NCBI GenBank assembly: GCA_029262115.1 | Contig: JAJCZZ010000082.1 | Coordinates: 62,001 to 126,000 of the forward strand | Direction: 5' to 3' | Length of the DNA: 64,000 bases | Source: Gemmatimonadota bacterium | GTDB taxonomy: Bacteria > Gemmatimonadota > Gemmatimonadetes > Longimicrobiales > Gaopeijiaceae | In this document: piece after piece, positions 24,739 through 33,119 of the stretch | Layout of the letters: the number at the start of each line of letters is the position of its first letter | Numbering within the stretch: position 1 is the first letter of the stretch | Notes under the pieces: generated by a model | Databases searched by the model: none | Told to the model about the DNA's origin: nothing | The model's input: only the letters and a program-made list of their open reading frames with translations | Made by a program: the position numbers and the translations under genes

Positions 24739-26037
24739 TCAGTCGGTCGGCAGGCGCAGGACTCGGATCGTCGGGACGTCGAACTCGTCCAATTCCGTTA
24801 CGGCAATCAGCCCATTCGGGCCGAAGGCGTCGGGAATGCGGAGCCCGTCCGCTGGGAGCGTGCCGAGGTACCGGCGGTCCGCCGTGATCACGTCGGTCGG
24901 ACCGTCTTCACCGGGTACTCCCGAGCTGCGCTGAACCCAGATGCGGCCCTCCGAATCCACCCCCAGGGCTTCGATCACGGGGATCTCCGGGTAGAAGACC
25001 ATGTTTTCGATCTGATCCTCCATCATGCGCTGCATCGCGTCCGGATCGATCCCGCCGCCACCGCTGCCGCCGATCGTGATCAGCCGAGCCCCGCGTGACT
25101 CCGCAGCCTGCGCGAGTCGCCGATCACGTTCGATCCGTTGGAGCCGTTCATCGACCACCGTCGGCGGGACCGGCCGTTCCAGGCGGCCCAGGACGCTCCC
25201 GTCTTCGGGATCGACGATCTTGATCGCGTACGACGACGTGTCCGCCACCAGTATCCGGCCGTCGGGTAGCACCCCGAGCGAGAGGGATGGCTCGAACGCC
25301 TGGATCCGCGACATCCGCATGGTCATCCGACCACCGCTCGAGCCCGACCCCGTCACCTCGGATTCCCCTCCCTCGGGTGGCTCCGGCGGATCCCATGCGG
25401 AGAAGAAGTCCCTCCCCGGCGTCTCGGCGTTCAAGCTGTACATGTGGACGGGCCGCCCCTCGGGAGCCGAGATGGACGTCCGGCCCCCGCTGGGACCCCG
25501 AGCCAGGTTGATGCGGAGGCCGGCGGTGGAGACCAACCCGCCGCTCGGGTGGGCGTGAATCCCGTTGACCGGGAGGCCCTCCTCGGCCAGATCGACCGCC
25601 ACGTTGTCCAGCCATTCGCCGTCGGGGCCGAAGCGAACGAAGCCGCGGTGCCCGGCGTCGGGGACGACGAGGTGGCCAGAACTCGACATCGCCATCGCCA
25701 TCGGGTTGTTGAGTTCGCCCGGACCCTCTCCGGGGCCCGCAACCGTCCCCGCGAATTCTCCGGTTGGCGAGACACGGGTGATGGTCTTCGCCTGGCTGTC
25801 GAGGATGTAGAGAGTCCCTTCCGAGTCGAAGACGATGTCCGCGACGCTGCCGAACGTCGCCCATTCCGGCGCGTCGAAGCCTCCGACCGAGTACAGCTCC
25901 TGCGGGGCCCACTGAAGCGGGCGGTCGGGTGCGTCCAGTCCGGCGGTTGGGGGGCCCGGAGCCGAGTCGGCCCCGCCGCAGGCCCCGGCCCACAGCATTG
26001 AAAGGAGGGAAGCGGCGCGCGGGTAGGGGTGCCTCAT
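24739..26037 (-). CDS. Six-bladed beta-propeller (NHL-like) lipoprotein
   Basis: 432 residues from ATG 26037, with GGAGG 7 nt upstream. The leader ends WAGAC, a lipobox. Propeller blades repeat an F/I-D-x-x-G-x-L/I-Y-I-x-D pattern: ADIVFDSEGTLYILDSQAKTI, GHLVVPDAGHRGFVRFGPDGEWL, LGVLPDGRILVADTSSYAIKIV and ALGVDSEGRIWVQRSSG. An Arg/Gly/Met-rich insert (~195-225) breaks the middle. Such propellers bind or scaffold rather than catalyse; the partner is unknown. The histidine kinase gene lies 77 nt upstream on the same strand and could be co-transcribed. Confidence 0.8.
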   Translation of the reverse strand: MRHPYPRAASLLSMLWAGACGGADSAPGPPTAGLDAPDRPLQWAPQELYSVGGFDAPEWATFGSVADIVFDSEGTLYILDSQAKTITRVSPTGEFAGTVAGPGEGPGELNNPMAMAMSSSGHLVVPDAGHRGFVRFGPDGEWLDNVAVDLAEEGLPVNGIHAHPSGGLVSTAGLRINLARGPSGGRTSISAPEGRPVHMYSLNAETPGRDFFSAWDPPEPPEGGESEVTGSGSSGGRMTMRMSRIQAFEPSLSLGVLPDGRILVADTSSYAIKIVDPEDGSVLGRLERPVPPTVVDERLQRIERDRRLAQAAESRGARLITIGGSGGGGIDPDAMQRMMEDQIENMVFYPEIPVIEALGVDSEGRIWVQRSSGVPGEDGPTDVITADRRYLGTLPADGLRIPDAFGPNGLIAVTELDEFDVPTIRVLRLPTD

Positions 26038-26114
26038 CGTCCAACCTCCGGATGGAGAACAGTTGGACATCTTGGATGCGGCGCACACCCATCGGGTTGT
26101 CCGCCGAATTCGGC

Positions 26115-27290
26115 TCAGCTCGCGTCCACCAGGGGCAGGTCCGGCACGCGCAAACGGAAGTTGGCGCCTGGGCGGTCGTCCTCGTTGTGGACGGTCAGGT
26201 CCCCTCCGTGCGCCCGGATGAAGCGAGAGGCGATCGAGAGTCCGAGGCCGAGACCACCGGTCTGGCCCCTCGTCCAGAACGTCGAGAACATGTCGTCGAT
26301 GTGTTCCGCGGTCACGACGGGACCGTCGTCGTGAATGTCCACCACCAGTTCGTCCCCCTCCTTCCGAAGCGAGAGGGAGACCTGGGAGCCTTGCGGACTG
26401 AAGCGCAGCCCGTTGCTGCACACGTTGTTGAGAGCCTGCGACAGCCTGTCGAAGTCGACGGAGACCGGGGCGTCGGGGTCATCCACGTCGATGATGAGGT
26501 CGACGCCGAGCTGCCGAGCCTCGGGGTCGAGCACACTCCGGACGAGTGCCACGAGCTCACCCAACGTCCCTTGAGTGGGTCGGAGCTCGATCTCACCCGA
26601 TTCGGACTGGGCGAACTCCATCAGGTCCTCGATCAGGCGCAGGAGTCGGTTGTGCGTGCCCTGCATCCGGTGGATGACGTCCAGTTGCTCGTCGCTCATG
26701 GGGCCGTGAACCCCCATCTCGAGCAGCTCCGCGTAGCCCATGCTCGCCCCCAGCGGTGTGCGCAGATCGTGGGACAACATGGCCAGGACGTCTTTGCGAG
26801 CTCGAGCCGCCGCTTCGGCGCGGGATCGGGCCTCCCTCGCTTCCGCGAGGCGAACCGCGGTCACGATCGCGTGGTGCCGGTCGGTCTCGTCGAGGCCCAT
26901 GACCACGAGGTTCCCAGTCAGCAGTTCGGCCTTCTGAGGGCGGGCGCTCTCCCAACGCACATACCGGGTCTCACCGCCGCGGCCGTCGACGGCGATATCG
27001 ATCGGTGTTCCGAGGGCCTGACCGAGCTCCTCGAACGAGGTAACCGCATCCGAGGGGGATGCCCACGCGAGGGGTAGCCGACCCCATGTGGTGCCTTCGA
27101 GCTGGTCGGCCGACATGCCCAGAATCCGCTCGGCCGCCGAGTTGGCATACAGGATGACGCCGTCCGCGTCCAACTCGAGGACGGCAACAGGTACATTGGC
27201 CAGGAAGAACCGGTAGCGGGCCTCCGACAACTCGAGTTGCTGGAGGGCTCGGGGCGTCCACCCCACGTCATCGTCTGAACCCTCCGGCAT
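26115..27290 (-). CDS. PAS-domain soluble sensor histidine kinase
   Basis: 391 residues from ATG 27290 (GGGAG upstream; TTG 27293 possible). A PAS domain (~20-135, VLELDADGVILYANSAAERILG) is followed by a coiled-coil linker (EAREARSRAEAAARARKD), the HisKA H-box MLSHDLRTPLG with phospho-acceptor His ~174, and the HATPase: NNVCSNGLRFSP (N box), DIHDDGPVV (G1), GGLGLGLSIASRFI (G2). No transmembrane helix is predicted, so it senses a cytoplasmic signal. No response regulator lies next to it, so it is an orphan kinase here. It is followed on the same strand by the propeller lipoprotein. Confidence 0.92.
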   Translation of the reverse strand: MPEGSDDDVGWTPRALQQLELSEARYRFFLANVPVAVLELDADGVILYANSAAERILGMSADQLEGTTWGRLPLAWASPSDAVTSFEELGQALGTPIDIAVDGRGGETRYVRWESARPQKAELLTGNLVVMGLDETDRHHAIVTAVRLAEAREARSRAEAAARARKDVLAMLSHDLRTPLGASMGYAELLEMGVHGPMSDEQLDVIHRMQGTHNRLLRLIEDLMEFAQSESGEIELRPTQGTLGELVALVRSVLDPEARQLGVDLIIDVDDPDAPVSVDFDRLSQALNNVCSNGLRFSPQGSQVSLSLRKEGDELVVDIHDDGPVVTAEHIDDMFSTFWTRGQTGGLGLGLSIASRFIRAHGGDLTVHNEDDRPGANFRLRVPDLPLVDAS

Positions 27291-27445
27291 CAATGCACTC
27301 CCGACCAGCTGTCCAGGTCCGATACTCGGCCAGAGTGATCTTCAGAGCGCAGTCGGGGCAGCATTTCCGATGCTATCCCTCCACGCCGAACGGCGCCACC
27401 AGTGGGCCATCGGTCAACCAACGCTCCCCCGCATGGCGAGCCTGT

Positions 27446-27475
27446 CGCCAGCTGGGGGGATTTTTTGGGCTGGCG
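27446..27475. other. Inverted repeat in the 292-nt gap before the kinase gene
   Basis: CGCCAGC (27446-27452) and GCTGGCG (27469-27475) flank a 16-nt loop containing G6 and T6 runs. It lies between the aspartyl protease end (27583) and the kinase start (27290). It could be the protease terminator. The rest of 27291-27582 shows no gene; the kinase promoter should lie here, but I see no clear -35/-10 pair. Confidence 0.3.
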
Positions 27476-27582
27476 GCGGCGGGAACTCTGGAGTCCGGGT
27501 TGCATCTAGATTTGGCCGACGTGGTATGATTCGCTTCTACGCATCGCCTGCGCCGCCAATGTTTTCGAGTGTGCGAATTCCC

Positions 27583-28686
27583 TCAGGGCGAGAGAACATC
27601 CTCGATACCAGCATGCCCGAGCGAGGCCCCCGGATGCGACTGCCGTGCCCGAACCATTCGGTCCGACCGAACAGGCTCCGAACCGGCCCAAGGGCCGCAC
27701 AGGCTCACCCTCGGTGCACCGGTCCGGTCCCGCGCGGACCCTCTGGAATAGGCGGTTCGCGCCCCGCCGCTCCGTTCGGCCGAGGGCCTGACGTCCAGGT
27801 CCTGATTTTTCACGTGCAGAAGGCGTGCCAACCCGCGAGATCGATCCAAGGTCACGACCATTCCATCCATGGCGCCGTGGCCCAGGAGACCTGGGCCGAC
27901 CGCGTCTCGGACCAGCGGCTGACGGAACGTCAGCGCCCCCAGGTCGAGATCACTCGCCAAGCGACCCGCCCTGATGGGATACGGTCCGTCCAGCCGTACC
28001 CGCGTGCCCACCCGGCGAGGCGTCCCGTGGAACGAGAACGTATCGAAGTCCGGCAGCGCGAGTTCACCAGAGAACCCTGTGTCCAGGAGCAAATCGAACG
28101 TCCGTCCCTCTGCGCTGGCAATCAGAGTGGGTCGGCTGCCACGGCTCATCGGGACGACGCCGGGGTCCTCGGGGTTGAGCGGCGTGTCAGTCACGATCAC
28201 CCGGTCCGCGGAGAAGTTGTAGGTCAGAACCAGTCCCTCGAAGACCGAGTAGCCCAGCACGCCGTCCAGGGGCGTCCCGATCGCCTTCGAGATGCCCCCG
28301 ACGTCGCGCACCTGGATCGGAATCCGGCCGGTCGCGCGGAAATCACCGACGGCGACTGCGTGCAGGCCGCGATTTCCGACATACGCCATCCGCATGGAGC
28401 CCAAACCGAGGCTCAGTGGCTCACGAACGCGGAGCTGTCGCGCCAACCGGGGCGACAGAAGGGTCCGGGGGGCCCCCGTATCCAGGAGCATCTTGAACGG
28501 GCCGACCCCGTTGAGGAGCACGTCGGCCACGAAATATCCGCCACACTTCGTTGTCGGTAGCATCACGTGGTCCGCCGACACCCGTGCGTCCACAAGAGGA
28601 TTCGGCAGCGCCGCGGCGGCCACGGCGCCGAGAGCGACCAGCGCCCACGACCCCCCGAATCGCGCGCCGCGCCAGGCTTCGGCCAT
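27583..28686 (-). CDS. Exported two-lobed aspartyl protease (retropepsin/pepsin-like)
   Basis: 367 residues if started at ATG 28686, which gives a clean signal sequence (GSWALVALGAVAAAALPNP); ATG 28812 is an upstream alternative with Pro/Arg-rich leader. Two Asp-Thr-Gly active-site motifs are present, KMLLDTGAPRTLLS (~65) and DLLLDTGFSGELALP (~190), each in a psi-x-D-T-G-x-x-x-x-phi context, so one chain supplies both lobes. LDGVLGYSVFEGL and GPGLLGHGAMDGMVV are the matching hydrophobic-hydrophobic-Gly elements. The last ~60 residues are low-complexity and Arg-rich. Substrate unknown; periplasmic or surface location is inferred. Confidence 0.8.
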   Translation of the reverse strand: MAEAWRGARFGGSWALVALGAVAAAALPNPLVDARVSADHVMLPTTKCGGYFVADVLLNGVGPFKMLLDTGAPRTLLSPRLARQLRVREPLSLGLGSMRMAYVGNRGLHAVAVGDFRATGRIPIQVRDVGGISKAIGTPLDGVLGYSVFEGLVLTYNFSADRVIVTDTPLNPEDPGVVPMSRGSRPTLIASAEGRTFDLLLDTGFSGELALPDFDTFSFHGTPRRVGTRVRLDGPYPIRAGRLASDLDLGALTFRQPLVRDAVGPGLLGHGAMDGMVVTLDRSRGLARLLHVKNQDLDVRPSAERSGGARTAYSRGSARDRTGAPRVSLCGPWAGSEPVRSDRMVRARQSHPGASLGHAGIEDVLSP

Positions 28687-28921
28687 CAGCCGGCGGTGGG
28701 CCGGCGGGTCCGGTTGACGCGGGGCGAACCTGTCCAACGGGGTCTCCTTCGCTGCTGGCGATGGTCGAACCGCAAAGAGGCACCGGTTCGGTTCGAAGTC
28801 GGACTCGGTCATACACGAAAGCGTTGCAGGGGGTCGTTCGTGGGTGGACGGGTTCGGTTCTCCTCCGCCATGTTCGGGGGCCCTCCCATCGATCACTCTC
28901 CGCCTTGTCAGCTCTCCGAGC

Positions 28922-30115
28922 GTGGCGGGCGGACCCGACCCGGATCGTTCCGTTCCCCTTCGGATCGCCCTCCTCGCTGAGTACTACCGACCTCGACTGG
29001 GCGGGGTCGAGGTATTCCTGTCCGACCTGGCTCGGCAACTGAGCGACCGGGGAAATGACGTTCATGTCCTGACGACCACCCCGGCCTCGGCGGTCGAGCA
29101 GGGCGAGCGAGTGCCCACGGTCGACGAGGAAGCGCCGGGAGGGGAGTCGGTGACACGCGTTCCGTCCTGGCGACTGCCGGCGGTCGGTGTGCCGTTCTCT
29201 CCGTATCTGCCCGGTCGCTTCGGGCGGGCCCTCGCCTCCATCGCTCCCGACGTGGTGCACGTCCACGCGTCCATTGGCTCGGCGGGTGCACTGTCGGGGG
29301 GCTGGGCCGCCCACCGGCTCGGACTCCCGGTCGTGGTGACCATCCACTCCCGACTGGGTGCCCATGCCTGGGTTCACCGCCTGGCGCACGGCCTGACCGG
29401 ATGGGCGAAGTGGCCCCACGTCCTGGCCGGGCCCAGCAACTACGTCGCGGGCGATGTCGCGCGCACCGTGGGGAGGCCGGTTTCGGTGCTCCCGAACGGC
29501 GTGGACGTCTCCTGGTGGCGGGACGGGCCGCCCTGTCTCGAGGTGGGAGAGAGCCCGCCGGACACGCTACGGCTCGTCGCGGTACAACGCCTCAAGGGGC
29601 GGAAGCGGGGGGCCGCGCTTTTGTCCGTGGTACGCGCCGTTCAGGACCGCCTCCCGCCCGGTCGGCGGGTTGCGCTGACGATGGTGGGGGACGGGCCGCG
29701 CCGCCGGGCTCTCGAGAAGCGGGCCAGGGAGCTGGACATCGACGTGACGTTCGCAGGCGCGGTGAGCCGGGCAGGCGTGAGAGCGACTCTGGCGGCGGCC
29801 CATGTCTTCGTGTTGCCGTGCCGCGAGGAGGCGTTCGGCATCGCGGCTGCGGAGGCCCGCGCGGTGGGGTTGCCCGTTGTGGCCTACCGAACCGGTGCGC
29901 TGTTCGATCTCGTACCCGATGGACGGGCGGGCATTCTCGTGCGCGGTGACGGCGAGATGGGAACGGCTCTGATCCGTATGGCGACGGAGCGCGGACTTCT
30001 CCAGCGGCTCTCACGGGAGAGTCGCGGTCTCGCCCCGCCCTTCGATTGGCCGGACGTCGCAGCGTGTCATGAGGATGCGTACCGGCGCGCGATCTCGCTG
30101 GCGGGCTCCGGGTGA
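28922..30115 (+). CDS. Glycosyltransferase family 4 (GT-B)
   Basis: 397 residues from GTG 28922; GTG 28844 is an in-frame alternative, neither with a clear ribosome site. N-terminal Rossmann half: IALLAEYYRPRLGGVEVFLSDLARQL with the Gly-Gly donor loop. C-terminal half: SVLPNGVDVSWW, LVAVQRLKGRKRG, TMVGDGPRR and the EX7E region CREEAFGIAAAEARAVGLPVVAYR, the nucleotide-sugar binding signature. It transfers a sugar, with retention, onto a lipid- or glycan-linked acceptor at the cytoplasmic membrane face. Its stop overlaps the next gene's GTG start, so the pair forms one unit in the surface-polysaccharide cluster. Confidence 0.9.
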   Translation: MAGGPDPDRSVPLRIALLAEYYRPRLGGVEVFLSDLARQLSDRGNDVHVLTTTPASAVEQGERVPTVDEEAPGGESVTRVPSWRLPAVGVPFSPYLPGRFGRALASIAPDVVHVHASIGSAGALSGGWAAHRLGLPVVVTIHSRLGAHAWVHRLAHGLTGWAKWPHVLAGPSNYVAGDVARTVGRPVSVLPNGVDVSWWRDGPPCLEVGESPPDTLRLVAVQRLKGRKRGAALLSVVRAVQDRLPPGRRVALTMVGDGPRRRALEKRARELDIDVTFAGAVSRAGVRATLAAAHVFVLPCREEAFGIAAAEARAVGLPVVAYRTGALFDLVPDGRAGILVRGDGEMGTALIRMATERGLLQRLSRESRGLAPPFDWPDVAACHEDAYRRAISLAGSG

Positions 30116-31557
30116 GCGGTCGAAGGGCCGGGTGGGCCATGGCCGTGTGGCTGTTGACCGTCCTCTGTATCTGGTCGATCGGCCTGCTGCGGTACCCGCT
30201 CGACCCCGACTACACGTCCGGCGAACTGCTCGACCACGTGAACGCGTGGCAGAGTGGAGAAGCCCTCTATCCGATCGTCGGGACGGCGCCGGGCGAATCG
30301 CTGCGGGTGCTCAACTACCCGCCCTTCCTGTTCGCAGCGGTTCGGGGGCTGGCCTCGATCACCTCCGATCCTCTCGCAGCCGGGCGCCTGCTCAACGGCG
30401 TCGCCGTCGTGCTACTCCTGCTCGTTCTCGGGGCGTGTCTGCGCGCCCGCGGACACACGCTTCCGGCGGTGGCGGGCGGCGTGGGGCTTCTCGGTGCCAG
30501 CCTTCCCTTCGTTTACTCGGCCGGTCAGTTCCACATCGAGGGCTGGGCGGTTCTCGGCACGGTGTCGGGCGTCGCGCTCCTCGATCGAAGCGGCCCATCG
30601 GACGGTCGCCGCGCGACCGGTGCGCCGCACTCTGCCGTCACGGCTGTATGCGCCGGCTTGTTGCTGGGAGCCGCCTGCCTGGTCAAGCAGACGCAGGTGG
30701 TTCCAGCCGTGGTCGTTCTTGCATGGAGCGTGGCGTATTTCCCGCGTTGGCGAGCCACGGTGATCGGATTCGGGGTCGCGGGAGTGGTGGGCTGCGCCGC
30801 CATCACCTGGGGATGGGGCGTGGAGGCCTGGCGGCACCTGGTCACGTACACGGTGGGCACCTACTCCGTGGAGAACCTGCTCCGGCAATTCGGCAGCTTC
30901 GTGCTCCCGTGGGCCCTACTTCTGGCGATGGCTTGGCGGAAGGGCTGGGCCGGCGGACCCACTCTACGGAGAGACGTGTTCTGGTGGTACTGGTGCGGGG
31001 CGCTCGTGTGGACGCTGTCGGCCGGTCGTGACGGCGCGTCGTTCGGGTACTTCCTCGATCTGCACGTGGCGACCGCCGTCTGGGTGGGCCCGTCCTTGTT
31101 CGGCGGGGCCGTCGATGGGGCGGCCCCCGCCGTGCCCTGGGCGCCGAGGTGGCTGCGTACGACCCAGGTGATCGGGGCGACGCTCCTCGTGGCGGTCGCC
31201 GTGGGTGCGAATCTGGGTCGACTCGAAGCGCGCCGGACCCTTCTACCACGCGTATGTGCCGCTCTTCCGGCGACTGGGCCCGTACTCGTCGAAGAGGCGG
31301 GGGTGGCAGCCGCGTGTGGTCGAAGGGCGGCGCTCCACCCGTTCATCATGACGTCGCTGGCCCGCAGGGGGCTGTGGGATTCATCGGAGGTCGAGACGGC
31401 GGTCGCTCGCGGTGACTTCGGCGTAGCCGTGTTGGCGAACGATCCTGCAGCCGAGTCGGCGGCGGCGAGGGACCGATGGACAGCCCCCCTACGCCGAGCC
31501 TTTATCGGGGGCGAAGTGACCGCGCTAGGAGCCGACTGGTGGATCGTGCGATGGTGA
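30112..31557 (+). CDS. Polytopic GT-C-like membrane glycosyltransferase
   Basis: 481 residues from GTG 30112, overlapping the GT4 stop (GTGA). About ten hydrophobic helices are visible, starting AVWLLTVLCIWSIGLL. The first outside loop has DPDYTSGELLDHVNAW, an Asp-Tyr arrangement like the catalytic-loop aspartate of GT-C enzymes, then VLNYPPFLFAAVRG and a helix with LGAACLVKQTQVV. These resemble the ArnT/DUF2029-type architecture using polyprenyl-phosphate sugars on the periplasmic side. The last ~100 residues are a soluble domain. Its 3' end overlaps the convergent deacetylase gene by 33 nt. Donor and acceptor are unknown. Confidence 0.75.
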   Translation: MSGRRAGWAMAVWLLTVLCIWSIGLLRYPLDPDYTSGELLDHVNAWQSGEALYPIVGTAPGESLRVLNYPPFLFAAVRGLASITSDPLAAGRLLNGVAVVLLLLVLGACLRARGHTLPAVAGGVGLLGASLPFVYSAGQFHIEGWAVLGTVSGVALLDRSGPSDGRRATGAPHSAVTAVCAGLLLGAACLVKQTQVVPAVVVLAWSVAYFPRWRATVIGFGVAGVVGCAAITWGWGVEAWRHLVTYTVGTYSVENLLRQFGSFVLPWALLLAMAWRKGWAGGPTLRRDVFWWYWCGALVWTLSAGRDGASFGYFLDLHVATAVWVGPSLFGGAVDGAAPAVPWAPRWLRTTQVIGATLLVAVAVGANLGRLEARRTLLPRVCAALPATGPVLVEEAGVAAACGRRAALHPFIMTSLARRGLWDSSEVETAVARGDFGVAVLANDPAAESAAARDRWTAPLRRAFIGGEVTALGADWWIVRW

Positions 31558-32295
31558 GCCCGAGCGTCCCTCCGCGAGTGACCCGATGGGCACAAAGTCG
31601 GCCCCTTCGTCGGCGAGAAGGCGAATCACCTCCGCCAGCGCGGTCAGAGCACCCGGGCCGGTTCCGGCCCGACAGTCCCAGCGGAGGTCGGTGGCCCGTA
31701 GGTCGACGAACTCCCAGGGGTGTACGAACAGCACCACGGGGGACCGAAGGCTCCGCACGAGCGGGTCACGAATCGGTCGGGGTAGCCGAATCCAGGACGA
31801 CGAGATCGAGGCGGGCACTCTCGTGAGCTCCGATGGTGCGGACGGTGTCCAGTGGCTCGGCTTGTACTTTCCCCGCGAACTGTCGACACGGTACCCGCGA
31901 GCCGCCAGCATCGGTAGGAAGCGGTCCGGGAAACGCAAGAAAGGCGCGCGAAACGAGGTGACCGTGGCAAAGTCACGAAGGAGGCGGGTCGACTCCTCGA
32001 TTTCGGCCTCCGCCTCGCCCACGTCCATGTCGGGAAACGCCTTGTGCGTCATACCGTGGCAGCCCAATTCGTGGCCGGCGGAGACGAGGTGCTCCACGAA
32101 GCGGGGAGCGTGGCGGGCTGCGTCTCCCGTGGTGAAGAACGTGGCAGTGACACCGGTCCGCTCGAAGAGGTCGAGGAGCAGGGGGGCCGCTTCGTCCATC
32201 CCCCTCCACCCCCACAGGTAGGGCGGGCAGTCGGGCTCCGCGTCCACCGTGATGCACACGGTACGAGGGGTCGGCCCGGTCAACGGAGAGCCCAC
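31525..32295 (-). CDS. Polysaccharide deacetylase (NodB-like)
   Basis: 256 residues from GTG 32295, which overlaps the end of the GT32-like gene; TTG 32286 is an alternative. NodB-homology motifs: TVDAEPD (motif 1 with catalytic Asp-x-Glu variation), GHELGCHGMTHKAF (motif 2, metal H-x3-5-H), SFRAPFLRFP (motif 3, R-x-P), VVLFVHPWEF (motif 5, leucine/His). It removes N- or O-acetyl groups from a polysaccharide; no signal peptide is seen, so it may act on precursors. It is grouped with GT32-like and Wzi-like genes on the minus strand. Confidence 0.88.
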   Translation of the reverse strand: MGSPLTGPTPRTVCITVDAEPDCPPYLWGWRGMDEAAPLLLDLFERTGVTATFFTTGDAARHAPRFVEHLVSAGHELGCHGMTHKAFPDMDVGEAEAEIEESTRLLRDFATVTSFRAPFLRFPDRFLPMLAARGYRVDSSRGKYKPSHWTPSAPSELTRVPASISSSWIRLPRPIRDPLVRSLRSPVVLFVHPWEFVDLRATDLRWDCRAGTGPGALTALAEVIRLLADEGADFVPIGSLAEGRSGSPSHDPPVGS

Positions 32296-33002
32296 AGGAG
32301 TGCGGCGACCAGAGCCGTCGCGAGTGCCGACAGGAGGACCGGGTGCCGTGAGATGAACAGGAACACATGGGTGTCCCACCCCGCCCAGGTGTTGCCCTCC
32401 AGGTGTGCCACGAGCGCCTCGTCGGGGCTTCCGTGCCCGTACTCCGGTCGTGTCAGGAGACGCACGTCACCGCCCACCCGCCTCAGGGCGCCGGTGAGGT
32501 GGAGGGGTCCGGTTCCGGCCATGCAGCGAAAGTGCCTCGGCACCCAGGGTTGGTGCCACCGGCGGCGGGAGCGCGGGAGGGTGTCGAGCGCGTGTCGGAT
32601 GATCGGGTGGCCCGGCACGGCCATGACCAGGTCGGCCGCCACGCCGAGCGGATCGGTCGGGGCGAGGACGATGTCGTTTCGGTCGAGCACCCGGTCGAAC
32701 GCCTCAGGCGGGCCCACACGCGCCACATCGACATCGGCGTAGATCCCCCCGAACACGTGCAGCACCAGGTAGCGACCCGCGTCCGACTTCTGTACGGCGT
32801 ACGGATACCAGTGATAGAGCTCCAACAGGTCGGGCCGATGCCCGGTGAAGAGCGCGCTGAGGCTGTCGTCGTCCCACAGCCGGTACTCCCATTCGGCGCC
32901 GACGTCCTGCCAGGTCAGCGTGGCCTCGGCCAGGTGGGGCGGCGGCGCGGGAGCACCGTCTCCCGTGGAGATCCACATCTGATGCACGATCCGGGGAATC
33001 AC
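32280..33002 (-). CDS. GT32-like (OCH1/capsular) glycosyltransferase
   Basis: 240 residues from GTG 33002 with GAGGCG upstream. It begins IPRIVHQMWISTGDG, the hallmark N-terminus of OCH1/capsular-type sugar transferases, and contains KSDAGRYLVLHVFGGIYADVDV near 95-115, with the DxD metal/nucleotide-sugar motif. A C-terminal hydrophobic segment (HPVLLSALATALVAALLWAL) suggests membrane anchoring. It would add a hexose to a surface glycan. It overlaps the deacetylase gene. Confidence 0.88.
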   Translation of the reverse strand: MIPRIVHQMWISTGDGAPAPPPHLAEATLTWQDVGAEWEYRLWDDDSLSALFTGHRPDLLELYHWYPYAVQKSDAGRYLVLHVFGGIYADVDVARVGPPEAFDRVLDRNDIVLAPTDPLGVAADLVMAVPGHPIIRHALDTLPRSRRRWHQPWVPRHFRCMAGTGPLHLTGALRRVGGDVRLLTRPEYGHGSPDEALVAHLEGNTWAGWDTHVFLFISRHPVLLSALATALVAALLWALR

Positions 33003-33065
33003 GCCGCCTCGTTCACGCGGAGAGTCGACCTGGGCGAACGCACGCGCCTCGAGTGACGAAACACC

Positions 33066-33119
33066 TCAACGGAGCCGGAATCGTCAACGGAGCCCGAATC
33101 GTCAACGGAGCCGGAATCG
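33066..33119 (-). repeat. Three tandem 18-bp units that each encode the Wzi-like protein's last residues plus a stop
   Basis: Units at 33102-33119, 33084-33101 and 33066-33083. Read on the minus strand, unit 1 is CGATTCCGGCTCCGTTGA, giving RFRLR-stop, the real end of the Wzi-like gene. Unit 2 differs by one base (RFGLR-stop) and unit 3 is identical to unit 1. As 18 is divisible by 3, all copies stay in the gene's frame. Confidence 0.9.

Noticed and set aside
24739-26421. Upstream extension of the propeller gene to 26421
   Set aside because: The extra 128 residues run antisense-like into the kinase end. ATG 26037 has a ribosome site and a lipoprotein signal.
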